This document shows positions 48,206 to 56,380 of a stretch of 63,559 nucleotides of DNA, piece by piece. The stretch comes from Bacillota bacterium (GTDB lineage Bacteria > Bacillota > Clostridia > Christensenellales > SZUA-584): positions 1-63,559 of the forward strand of contig JAEYKW010000036.1 of NCBI GenBank assembly GCA_023408075.1. The letters are read 5' to 3'. A program made the translations under genes and the position numbers. The notes below the pieces were generated by a model, which was given only the letters and a program-made list of their open reading frames with translations, had not been told where the DNA came from and ran no database searches. The first letter of the stretch is position 1; each line of letters begins with the position of its first letter.

Positions 48206-49606
48206 TCAATTTCGCGCATTACCGCTTAAAAGCTGATTGATAGCGTCACCGAGCCGCTTCACGCCGTGTACAATTTCATCGCCGCACAAATGGCCGTAAC
48301 CGAGCAGCAGCTTATCGTCATGCCGCCCTTTTATTATGCAGTGGTGAGAAACCGGCGCAACGCGGATGCCCTGCTCCCGGAAGCAGGCTTCGCTGTTTTT
48401 ATCAAAACACAGGCCGTCAAACTGAACGGCCATGTGCAGCCCGGCCGCATCTCCCAAGGGCCGCCACGCATCGCCAAATTCGCGGCTTAAGCTCTCAAGC
48501 AGCGCGCGCCGCCGTGCGCCGTACAGCCGCCGCATTTTATGCACATGCCGGTCGATCCGCCGCGTCTCAAAAAAGTCGGCCAGCGCTGCCTGCTCAAACA
48601 CGGGGTTCTGCACGTCGGTATAGGTGCGCGCCTTGGCCCACTGCGGCTGCAGCGCCTGCGGCAGTATCACGAAACCGATGCGCAGCGCCGGATACAGCAC
48701 CTTGCTGAACGTACCCACATAAATCACGCACTGCGGGTCCATCGAAAAAAGCGGCGCAACAGGCTCGCCCGCATAGCGAAACTCGCTGTCGTAATCGTCC
48801 TCAATGATATAGCTCTCATTATCGCGCGCATACCGGATCAGCGCAGCACGCCGCGGCGCGCTTAAGATTCCGCCCAGCGGGAACTGATGCGACGGCGTCA
48901 CATAAACGGGACAGCCCGGGCAGGCCGTCAGCCTGTCCGTTTGCAGGCCGCCTTCGTCCGCCGGAACGGGAACGGGCGTAAAGCCCTTGCGCTCCAACGT
49001 TTTGAGCATACCGATGTGGCACGGATCCTCCATGATGATCGTTTGGCTCATGGGCCGCAGTACCTCTGCCGCCACATGCAGCGCGTGCGTCGCGCCCGCC
49101 GTGATGAATATATCCCGCGCGGCTGCTTTGATGCCCCGGCTTCGAAAGAGATAGGCGCTGATCTGCTCGCGCAGCATCGGCAGCCCCTGCGCGCCCGTAT
49201 ACCCGAGCGTATCGAGCGGCAGTGCCGAGGCCGCTTTTTTCATGCTCTGCTCAAACGCAAAGCGCGGAAACGCACGCAAGTCAGGCTGCCCCGTTTTAAA
49301 ATCCGTCACGCAGATATGAGGCCGCTCCATTTCTTTACCCTCATCCGTTCGGGATACGCTGTCCACGGTCAGCCCCGATGCAACGCGCGTGGGTGCGCCC
49401 TGATGCGCGACGATAAAGCCTTCGGCGAGCAACATGTCGTACGCCTCGCAAACCGTGCTGCGCGAGACGGATAGCTCTTCGGCGAGCAGGCGTGTGGAGG
49501 GCATCGTTTCCCCCTCCTTGAGGCTTCCGTTCATCATGCGCTGTTTAAACGCTTCGTATATCTGCCGCCTGACGGGCAGCCCATTGGTACGGTCAAGCTG
49601 TATCAT
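48206..49606 (-). CDS. MocR/PdxR-type regulator (GntR winged helix fused to aminotransferase)
   Basis: Protein of 466 residues. The GntR winged helix (about 1-75; MPSTRLLAEELSVSRSTVCEAYD) is joined to a fold type I aminotransferase domain (about 105-460). The PLP Lys is in YVGTFSKVLYPALRIGF (near 301), with YIIEDDYDSEFR upstream. MocR proteins use PLP as a sensor; the family includes PdxR and GabR. Start at ATG 49606, behind GGAGG. It is divergent from an EamA exporter, with three AACTGG half-sites between them, so it probably controls that exporter. Confidence 0.93.
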   Translation of the reverse strand: MIQLDRTNGLPVRRQIYEAFKQRMMNGSLKEGETMPSTRLLAEELSVSRSTVCEAYDMLLAEGFIVAHQGAPTRVASGLTVDSVSRTDEGKEMERPHICVTDFKTGQPDLRAFPRFAFEQSMKKAASALPLDTLGYTGAQGLPMLREQISAYLFRSRGIKAAARDIFITAGATHALHVAAEVLRPMSQTIIMEDPCHIGMLKTLERKGFTPVPVPADEGGLQTDRLTACPGCPVYVTPSHQFPLGGILSAPRRAALIRYARDNESYIIEDDYDSEFRYAGEPVAPLFSMDPQCVIYVGTFSKVLYPALRIGFVILPQALQPQWAKARTYTDVQNPVFEQAALADFFETRRIDRHVHKMRRLYGARRRALLESLSREFGDAWRPLGDAAGLHMAVQFDGLCFDKNSEACFREQGIRVAPVSHHCIIKGRHDDKLLLGYGHLCGDEIVHGVKRLGDAINQLLSGNARN

Positions 49607-49616
49607 CGCAGCCTCC

Positions 49617-49666
49617 AACTGGCTTGCTGTTTTTATGATTTAACTGGCTCTTTCTATATACCAGTT
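49617..49666. promoter_or_regulatory. MocR-type operator: two direct and one inverted AACTGG half-site
   Basis: AACTGG at 49617-49622 and 49642-49647 in direct order (25 bp apart), and CCAGTT at 49661-49666 inverted. Mixed direct and inverted half-sites are typical of GabR/PdxR operators. They lie in the 114-bp divergent region. Confidence 0.65.
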
Positions 49667-49720
49667 GATCCGGTAAAATCATATCACAAAATAAAGTCAC
49701 TGGAAATAAGGAGTTGCAAC

Positions 49721-50668
49721 TTGCAAAAATCAGGCCCTCTGTTTCTCACCGCGGCGTTCGGGCTTGCGGGAACGTCCGTGATATCGGCGCGGCTGCTCAG
49801 CGGGCATGCCGGCACATTCACGATCACGGCGGCCAGCCTTGCCTTTGCGCTGCTCTTGCTGCTGCCGCTCTGCCGCGGCAGGCTGATGCGGGCGGTCCGA
49901 CAGATGACGCTGACGGATTGCATCATGATCGTGCTGCAGGCGCTCTTCGGTATATTTCTTTTCCGGCTGCTGCTGCTACAGGGCGTGATGCGCACGAGCA
50001 CCGCCGAAGCAGGGCTGCTCACCGGGGCGACACCCTCCCTCACCGCATCGCTCGCGTGGATATTTTTAAAGGAACGCGTCACTCTGCGCAGCATAACCGG
50101 CGTGGTCTGCACTGCTGCGGGCGTGTTGCTGATACAGGGGGTCACCGCGAGCCGTCTGTCTACCGAACATCTTTTGGGCAATGTGCTCGTGCTCGGCGCG
50201 GCGGCGAGCGAATCGGTATTCAACATTATATCGCGCGTCAGCGCCGTGAAAGCGCCGCAAGCCAGCCCCATGAACCCGATTGTGCAGACGGCGCTCGTAT
50301 CGGCACTCGCGCTGCTTTTCTGCATCATCCCGATGCTGTTCGAGCAGCCGCTCGCATCTCTCGGTGCTCTCGGCGTCACGCACTGGCTTGCGCTCGGCTG
50401 GTACGGCGTGTTCGTGACCGCGCTCGCGTTTATCTGCTGGTATGCGGGCATCAAACGCTGCCCCGCCAGCACCGCCGCCGCGTTCACCGGGCTCATGCCG
50501 TTCACGTCGCTGCTGCTCTCCGTGCTGCTGCTCGGCGAGAAAGCCGGGCTTGAGCAATGGCTGGGCGGCGCACTCGTGATAGTCGGCATGGTGCTGATCG
50601 GGCTGAAAAGCAGCAGGCTGCCGCTTGCACCGATACCTTCATTGACTCATGAAAGCGGCAAGCGGTAA
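49721..50668 (+). CDS. EamA/DMT family transporter
   Basis: Protein of 315 residues with ten hydrophobic helices in two EamA halves. Seen: TAEAGLLTGATPSLTASLAWIF at the end of the first half and STAAAFTGLMPFTSLLLSVLLLGE in the second, the usual EamA closing motifs. The start is TTG at 49721 with AAGGAG 8 nt upstream. It is divergent from a PLP-binding MocR regulator, so it may export an amino acid, amine or B6-related compound. Confidence 0.9.
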   Translation: MQKSGPLFLTAAFGLAGTSVISARLLSGHAGTFTITAASLAFALLLLLPLCRGRLMRAVRQMTLTDCIMIVLQALFGIFLFRLLLLQGVMRTSTAEAGLLTGATPSLTASLAWIFLKERVTLRSITGVVCTAAGVLLIQGVTASRLSTEHLLGNVLVLGAAASESVFNIISRVSAVKAPQASPMNPIVQTALVSALALLFCIIPMLFEQPLASLGALGVTHWLALGWYGVFVTALAFICWYAGIKRCPASTAAAFTGLMPFTSLLLSVLLLGEKAGLEQWLGGALVIVGMVLIGLKSSRLPLAPIPSLTHESGKR

Positions 50669-50705
50669 ACGCTGTCAAGCCCGCAAAGGCTCTCTGGCGT
50701 GAAGG

Positions 50706-50750
50706 TAAAAAAATGCCGGTGCAGACACCCCTACCAAAGTCCGCACCGGC
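50706..50750 (-). terminator. Terminator of the chemoreceptor operon
   Basis: Perfect stem GCCGGTGC/GCACCGGC, with further GGAC/GTC pairing inside. Seven T residues follow on the minus strand after one base. Confidence 0.88.
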
Positions 50751-50766
50751 TCAAATAAGCTTGTTA

Positions 50767-52818
50767 TCAGTATTTTCCGAATTCCTCGCCGCTCAGCTCT
50801 ATCATAGGCGCGTCACTTCTTTTCGGCTCCCTATGGCTTTCCAGCGTGAGAGGCCTGTGGCTGTTTCTAAGCTTAAAGCGGCCGACCATACTCTTAAGCA
50901 GCGTTGCCTGCCCCGAAAGCTCCTCAGCTGCCGCTGCCGCCTCCTGCGCCGTCGCCGAGTTGGTCTGAACCACCTGAGACATCTGTTCGATACCCTTATT
51001 GACCTCGCGAATGGCCGTGGCCTGCTGGTTGGACGCAGACGCGATCTCGCCCACGATTTTTACAGCCTTCTCCACGTTGTCCACAATCGTTTCCAGTGCA
51101 GCCGCTGTTTTATCCGCCATTGTCGTGCCCGCTTCAGTCTTCTTGATCGAGCCTTCAATCAGCTCTGTGGTCTCCTTCGCCGCGTTGGCGCTCTTGGCTG
51201 CAAGCGTTCTGACCTCCTCGGCCACCACCGCAAACCCTTTGCCGTGAATACCCGCTCTTGCCGCTTCCACCGCCGCGTTGAGCGCGAGAATATTGGTCTG
51301 AAACGCGATGTCGTCAATCACCTTGATGATCTTCGAAATGCTCGCGGACGATTCGTTGATGGCCTGCATCGCCTGCTGCAGCTCTTTCATCTGCCCGTTG
51401 CCCTGCGCCGCGCTGTCCTTCGCTTCAAACGACATGCCGCTCGCCTGATCGGCGCTCAGCGCATTCTGCTTGGTCTGCTGTGCGATTTCAGATACTGTCG
51501 ATGTCAGTTCCTCAATGGAGGCCGCCTGCTCCGCGGCCCCCTGCGATATGGCCTGACTTCCGTCGGAAACCTGTGTGGTGCCTGCCGCCACCTGCTCCGA
51601 CGCAGCATTGATCTCGTTTAATACGTTATTAAGCGAAAACGCGATACCGTTAATCGAGTCTTTGAGCTTGACAAAATCACCTCTGTATTCCGACGTGATT
51701 TCCACATCGAGATTGCCGCCCGACATTTCGCCGAGCACACCGGATATCTCGCCGATATAGCCGTTGAGCGCGTGCACAGTGCCGTTTAGAGCGTCCTTGA
51801 TCACAGCGTGGTCTCCCTGATAATCACCCGTCATCACGGCTTTGAGATTGCCCTTGGCGACCTGCTCAAGCACGCCGCGCGCTTCATTGACCGGCTCGAC
51901 CACGGCGTCCAGTATATTGTTGACCCCCTCAACAATCTGCCTGTAGCCGCCCTTGTGCTTTGCCGCGTCTGCCCGGGCGGAAAGCTCACCCTTTATTGCA
52001 GCTTCGGTCAGCATGCCCGTATCGTCGAGCATCGCGTAGAGCGCCTCTCTGACGTCATTCAAATTCCGAACCATCTGCCTGAACTCGCCGCTGAACTTAT
52101 TCACATCCATCGCTTCCAGCTGATCGCCGTTGCCCATTTTGGTCAGCTGCGCCGCTGACGCATAAATCGGCTTCGTGATGCTTCTGGTCATTATGGCACC
52201 CAATATCACCGCAATGACGACACCTGCCGCCGCAATGATGATCATAAGCATTGCCGACTGTGCCGCCGTCGCGTTATTTTCAGCGCTGCGTTCACCGGCC
52301 TGCCCTTCGTTAAACATAAACAGCTTATCAAATGAATCCTGTAAGGCGGAGGCCGTTTCTGCCGTGTCGTTCAATAAATAATCCAGCGCACCGTCGGGAT
52401 CGCCCTGATTGACGATCGCTACGGCGTTATTCACCTCGTCTTTATACTGCGCCCACTGCGCTATTGTCGCGTCATATAAAGCCTGGTTCTCTTGATCTTC
52501 AATCTTGGTGCTGTAATCCTGCAAATTTTTATCCGCTTCTCCCATATAATCGCCGATGTTGCTGATACATTCTGCCCGGACCTCCCCCTCGGTCACGGTC
52601 ATCTTCAATGCGTTGAAGCGAACTCTTTGATAATACACAGACGCGTTCCCGGTATGAGCGATGCCGATTGTATTTTCCTCGTAAAGCTGCATATCCTTTT
52701 CATCCACCGCATTGATGTTTAAGATTCCGATCAATCCGATCACACCGGAAATGGCCGCCACCAACACAAAAGCCGTAATCAGCTTGACGCCTGTCTTTAT
52801 TTTCTTAAATGCCTTCAT
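50767..52818 (-). CDS. Methyl-accepting chemotaxis protein (transmembrane)
   Basis: Protein of 683 residues. TM1 (about 14-32), a four-helix-bundle sensor (about 33-188), TM2 (about 190-211), HAMP and tandem HAMP-like segments come before the signalling coiled coil, with tip IAFQTNILALNAAVEAARAG near residue 500. It ends ELSGEEFGKY, sharing the (D/E)FGKY tail of the first receptor. Third gene of an operon with an HD-GYP protein and CheW, with an 11-bp gap to cheW. Confidence 0.95.
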   Translation of the reverse strand: MKAFKKIKTGVKLITAFVLVAAISGVIGLIGILNINAVDEKDMQLYEENTIGIAHTGNASVYYQRVRFNALKMTVTEGEVRAECISNIGDYMGEADKNLQDYSTKIEDQENQALYDATIAQWAQYKDEVNNAVAIVNQGDPDGALDYLLNDTAETASALQDSFDKLFMFNEGQAGERSAENNATAAQSAMLMIIIAAAGVVIAVILGAIMTRSITKPIYASAAQLTKMGNGDQLEAMDVNKFSGEFRQMVRNLNDVREALYAMLDDTGMLTEAAIKGELSARADAAKHKGGYRQIVEGVNNILDAVVEPVNEARGVLEQVAKGNLKAVMTGDYQGDHAVIKDALNGTVHALNGYIGEISGVLGEMSGGNLDVEITSEYRGDFVKLKDSINGIAFSLNNVLNEINAASEQVAAGTTQVSDGSQAISQGAAEQAASIEELTSTVSEIAQQTKQNALSADQASGMSFEAKDSAAQGNGQMKELQQAMQAINESSASISKIIKVIDDIAFQTNILALNAAVEAARAGIHGKGFAVVAEEVRTLAAKSANAAKETTELIEGSIKKTEAGTTMADKTAAALETIVDNVEKAVKIVGEIASASNQQATAIREVNKGIEQMSQVVQTNSATAQEAAAAAEELSGQATLLKSMVGRFKLRNSHRPLTLESHREPKRSDAPMIELSGEEFGKY

Positions 52819-52829
52819 CGTTGCTCTCC

Positions 52830-53324
52830 TTATTTGATTCTTTCAATACTGTTTGCTTCGCTGTCGTTAAAAAGCCTCTCACAATCAATCAGCAGCTTGA
52901 CATCCGCGCCCACCTTGCCAATACCGCATACGTAGCGATGGCTGTTCGGCAGCTGTACATCGGGCGGCGGCACAATGTTGCTTTGGCCGATCACCATCAC
53001 GTCCGAAACCTGATCGACGATCAGCCCAGCCGCGAGGCTTCTTGTTTCCACAACCACGATGCACGTCCTGTCCGTATACGGTGCCTCGATCTTGCCAAAC
53101 TTTGTGCGCATGTCAATAACCGGGATAATTTTTCCGCGCAAATTGACGACTCCTTTTACGAAGCTGGGGACCTCCGGAAGCGTGTTGATAGACTGCATGC
53201 CGATGATCTCTGTCACGAAACGAATCTCAACGCCGTATTCTTCGTCATCAACTGCGAATGTGAGATACCTGCCGAGCTGTGTGTCTTCGTCCTCATCAAA
53301 CTGCTTCATCTCCTCAAAATTCAT
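52830..53324 (-). CDS. cheW: Chemotaxis coupling protein CheW
   Basis: About 164 residues. Seen: LGRYLTFAVDDEEYGVEI at the start of the SH3-like fold, TEIIGMQSINTLPEVPSFVKG, then VNLRGKIIPVIDMRTKFG, the family core. An acidic N-terminal leader (MKQFDEDEDTQ) is unusual. CheW links receptors to CheA. I place the start at ATG 53324 with AGGAGAG upstream. It lies directly before the receptor gene. No cheA is in the window, so it must serve a kinase encoded elsewhere. Confidence 0.93.
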   Translation of the reverse strand: MNFEEMKQFDEDEDTQLGRYLTFAVDDEEYGVEIRFVTEIIGMQSINTLPEVPSFVKGVVNLRGKIIPVIDMRTKFGKIEAPYTDRTCIVVVETRSLAAGLIVDQVSDVMVIGQSNIVPPPDVQLPNSHRYVCGIGKVGADVKLLIDCERLFNDSEANSIERIK

Positions 53325-53365
53325 AAAGCTCTCCTTTCTCTTATCTTTCAATTGATCCAAGCCGA

Positions 53366-54055
53366 TCAATATTGGGTAACAACGTGTTGGCGGCTTAAGA
53401 ATATCTCCGCAATCTCCGGGTCAAATTGCCGGCCCGCCCATTTTTTTATTTCGCTGCATGCTTCCTCGTGACTGCGGGCTTTTTTATACGATCTCTCGTT
53501 CGTAATCGCATCATAAACGTCGCAGACAGACGTGAGCCTCGCGATGAGCGGAATCTCCTCCTCCTTAAGTCCGTACGGATAGCCGCTGCCGTCCCAGCGT
53601 TCGTGATGAAATACCGCCGCGTTGAATATCATTTGCCGTAAATAAAAGCCACCCTTAAACAAATCAAGGTGGCTTTTGATGTATTTTTCGGCATAAAGCG
53701 GATGCTTTCTCACGTTTTCGAATTCCGAGCTGCTCAGGCTCCCTTCCTTGAGCAGCAATTGAGAAGGAATCCATGCTTTCCCTATATCGTGATAAAAAGC
53801 AGAATTCCCGAACGATTGAAACTGTTCCGAAAATATCTTGTATTGAGGATGCTGAACGGCCTGTGAAATGAGCCTTTCCGTTAAAGCCCCGACCCGCTGC
53901 ATATGCTCAAGCTCTTCTGAAGGAATTGAACGAATGACTTCTGACAGATTTGAATTGAAATCAAGCTGATTCGATATGGCGATGCTGTCTTGTTGATATG
54001 CCTGATTGTTCAAAACAGTTGATTTTTGATCAACCGGCATTTTGTCCTGTTCCAA
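53366..54055 (-). CDS. HD-GYP domain protein, probable cyclic-di-GMP phosphodiesterase
   Basis: Protein of 229 residues. The HD motif FYHDIGKAWIP is followed by HPLYAEKYI, FHHERWDGSGYPYGL (the GYP signature as HHE-x-W-D-G-x-GYP), SVCDVYDAIT and the end motif GRQFDPEIAEIFL. The metal ligands are all present. The N-terminal 50 residues contain no sensor domain. The start is TTG 54055 (GGTGA upstream) or ATG 54040. First gene of the HD-GYP, cheW, receptor operon, which suggests that chemosensing and c-di-GMP are linked. Confidence 0.9.
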   Translation of the reverse strand: MEQDKMPVDQKSTVLNNQAYQQDSIAISNQLDFNSNLSEVIRSIPSEELEHMQRVGALTERLISQAVQHPQYKIFSEQFQSFGNSAFYHDIGKAWIPSQLLLKEGSLSSSEFENVRKHPLYAEKYIKSHLDLFKGGFYLRQMIFNAAVFHHERWDGSGYPYGLKEEEIPLIARLTSVCDVYDAITNERSYKKARSHEEACSEIKKWAGRQFDPEIAEIFLSRQHVVTQY

Positions 54056-54126
54056 TTTTCCGTCACCTTTTCACGATCATTGTTGTCATATGGCTTAATC
54101 TGTCAGCCGAGCTGCGAGTCTTATTT

Positions 54127-54540
54127 TTATGCAATTTTCGCAGTATATTTTATACTGCGGCATAGGGGCACTATAAGCCGCTTTTAAGCCTTATTCTGTT
54201 ATACCAAAAGAATGTTGACGGCTGAAATTGCGATGATCAAAGACCCGTTGAATTTTCAATGAATTAAGAAAATAGTTCTCAGAACATCTCATAAAATGCC
54301 ACATGTCTGTAAAAGCCGCCAATATATTCTGACACGAAATTTGACGGTTACGTTGACGGCTTATATCATAATTTTGAGGCTAAATTTATGACATATTATC
54401 GTTTCTGCTCCGAATTTTAAATTTTTACGGCATTTTTTCACAATTTTGATTGCAAAATTATCAAATTATTATTATAATTTTCAAAAACAATGCACCAAGA
54501 TATGCCGCAGTATAAAATATACTGCGGTATTTTTGCATAA
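54127..54540. mobile_element. MITE-like element with about 38-bp inverted terminal repeats
   Basis: The left end 54127-54164 and right end 54501-54540 are near-identical in inverted orientation: both read TTATGCAA, a few differing bases, CGCAGTATATTTTATACTGCG and GCATA. They enclose about 336 bp of AT-rich DNA with no open frame. Each end is itself a palindrome with a 3-nt centre. This is the form of a miniature inverted-repeat element without a transposase. Two inverted binding sites flanking a promoter are the alternative. The rest of the stretch to 54748 holds no gene. Confidence 0.6.
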
Positions 54541-54748
54541 ATATAGATTTCTAAAACTGCCTATTGTTGGTATTTCGCGCGAATATTTATGACACAAAAC
54601 GGTAAAATTTTTATTCTCAGGGAGTTTAAGCGCCGTTTTTCTATCAGATAAGCAAGCTTGTCATGAATACAATCCAAGCTGCCTATTTATAGTGAAAAGC
54701 CAGAAATCGAAATTGCGGACTTTCTCTGAATTCTATGTAAATCCAAAA

Positions 54749-55372
54749 CTACTCCGTTGGTTCCTCAACAGTGTAAGCATCTTTAAAGTCAAAAACAAAA
54801 TTACGGTCAGACTTCTTCAGTATTGCAGATGCGGTAAAATATCCGCCTGCGAAAGCGATAATAACTAAAACAATCCCAAGAATAATAATTTGTGCACTGC
54901 CTTTTTTCCCTTTGCCTCCAAAAGCGATTTTTAATATCTTGGCAAGTGCGCTGGGTGCATTTCTTGCAAAATTCATTGTATTTCTTAGTTGAGCATACGT
55001 ATTCCACACCATGACGGCACCGTTTGCTAAATTTTTATTCTTCCAGAAATTTACCCAGCTTTGAATTGTTGCAGCAAACCCTGTGACAATCACAACCGGC
55101 GCAATGATGATGTATCCCAAATTGGTCATGAAAGTGACAAGTGCCTGATAATCAAAATCTTCTGAAAATATGCTCGGCCCGATATAAGATACGACGTATG
55201 ATAACAAACATAAATACACCCATGTAAACCCTACAATCGACATGATGTAGCCGATCCATACATTAAACCTGACCATTCGCCCCATCTGTTTTGACTCGCT
55301 CCAATAACGGCCGACGCTCCAGGCATTAAACCATGATATTGCAAAATTTAATATCAACATAATTATTATCAT
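54749..55372 (-). CDS. Membrane protein of unknown function, four helices
   Basis: Protein of 207 residues with helices at about 2-18, 38-62, 85-105 and 161-182. In between is a basic amphipathic stretch (NAPSALAKILKIAFGGKGKKG), and a polar C-terminus ends YTVEEPTE. Not recognised. Lower in GC than its neighbours and placed between a MITE-like element and a gene-poor stretch, so it may have been acquired. Confidence 0.72.
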   Translation of the reverse strand: MIIIMLILNFAISWFNAWSVGRYWSESKQMGRMVRFNVWIGYIMSIVGFTWVYLCLLSYVVSYIGPSIFSEDFDYQALVTFMTNLGYIIIAPVVIVTGFAATIQSWVNFWKNKNLANGAVMVWNTYAQLRNTMNFARNAPSALAKILKIAFGGKGKKGSAQIIILGIVLVIIAFAGGYFTASAILKKSDRNFVFDFKDAYTVEEPTE

Positions 55373-55828
55373 AATTTAATTCTTTCCTTTTTATAAAATT
55401 ACTTATTACACCAATAAATCGGTATTTTTATCACCAGGGTATTCCATGATATTCTTGAATAATTTGTTTAATTTACTAAACTTACTATATAATGATTTGG
55501 ACAGCCTTTCAAGTGTCGTTTTGAGATGTTATCGACTCCACTACATACACTTTCAAAGTTGTAACAAAAGCAGGTGTTGCTCGAATTTCCAGATCAAGCG
55601 GCACCTGTTGCATCCCCAGACAAAATGCGCCCCTTGTTGCCAAAATAGGGGCAATCGTTAAATTATATCAAATCGATTCATGCCACCCCGTCAACCGTGT
55701 AACGGCATTCTGTCAACATGAAGCACTGTCCACGATATTTCCGTGCGACCGTCAGGAAAGCCTTGCGTTTGAAGGTGATTTGGCCCGGTTGAACAAATGA
55801 GCCGCTTATATAAGTGTCAACAACTCCG
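55373..55828. other. Gene-free stretch with two hairpins
   Basis: No supported gene in 456 bp. Two GC-rich hairpins, GCAGGTG...CACCTG (about 55570-55608) and GCCCC...GGGGC (about 55629-55652), may be terminator remnants or degraded repeat DNA. Confidence 0.4.
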
Positions 55829-56323
55829 TTATTCCCTCACGCCGAGAATGTGGACAAACCGCATCTTCAAGAATTGATATGAGGAAAGCGCACGGTCGAG
55901 GCTGTCATAGGTGTGCGTCGCCACGAAGATGCCATCAAGCCCCAGGCCCTTTTCTATACTGACAATCACCTGCGTGTGCGTAAAGCGTGCGGACGTGTCC
56001 GCAAACTGTGAAATGTCACCCGGCTGCACCTCGTCCATGGAGACCTCCTTGCCGACGGGACCCGCGCCGGATTGCCGCGTCAGGAAGTTATACAAATACG
56101 GCACGCCCGTCCACGACGGCGAGTGGTTGTTCGCGCCGCTGTAATACCACCCGAAGGTGGGCTTGTAGTTCATCACGCCGCTGCCCGCATAAAGACATTG
56201 CGACGCAAAATTCGTGCAGTCGCCGCCAAGGCTGTCGTAATCATAGTATTTCGGGTTGCGCGTCATTGCCCATTGCCGCGCATAAGCGACCGCTGCGGCA
56301 TTATCATACGCTTTAAGCGCCAT
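55829..56323 (-). CDS. Putative amidase-domain (Amidase_6/YhbB-type) protein
   Basis: Protein of 164 residues. The papain-like motif GGDCTNFASQCL places a Cys nucleophile near residue 36, HTQVI gives the likely His near 117 and THTYDSLDRAL closes the family pattern. There is no signal peptide, although related proteins are mostly exported or made during sporulation. It probably acts on peptide or peptidoglycan amide bonds. AAGGGG precedes the ATG. Monocistronic. Confidence 0.85.
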   Translation of the reverse strand: MALKAYDNAAAVAYARQWAMTRNPKYYDYDSLGGDCTNFASQCLYAGSGVMNYKPTFGWYYSGANNHSPSWTGVPYLYNFLTRQSGAGPVGKEVSMDEVQPGDISQFADTSARFTHTQVIVSIEKGLGLDGIFVATHTYDSLDRALSSYQFLKMRFVHILGVRE

Positions 56324-56380
56324 TAAAAGAGCCCCTTTCGCACCTTTGTTTATCGTATGCGAAAAGAGCTGCGTTTGCCC

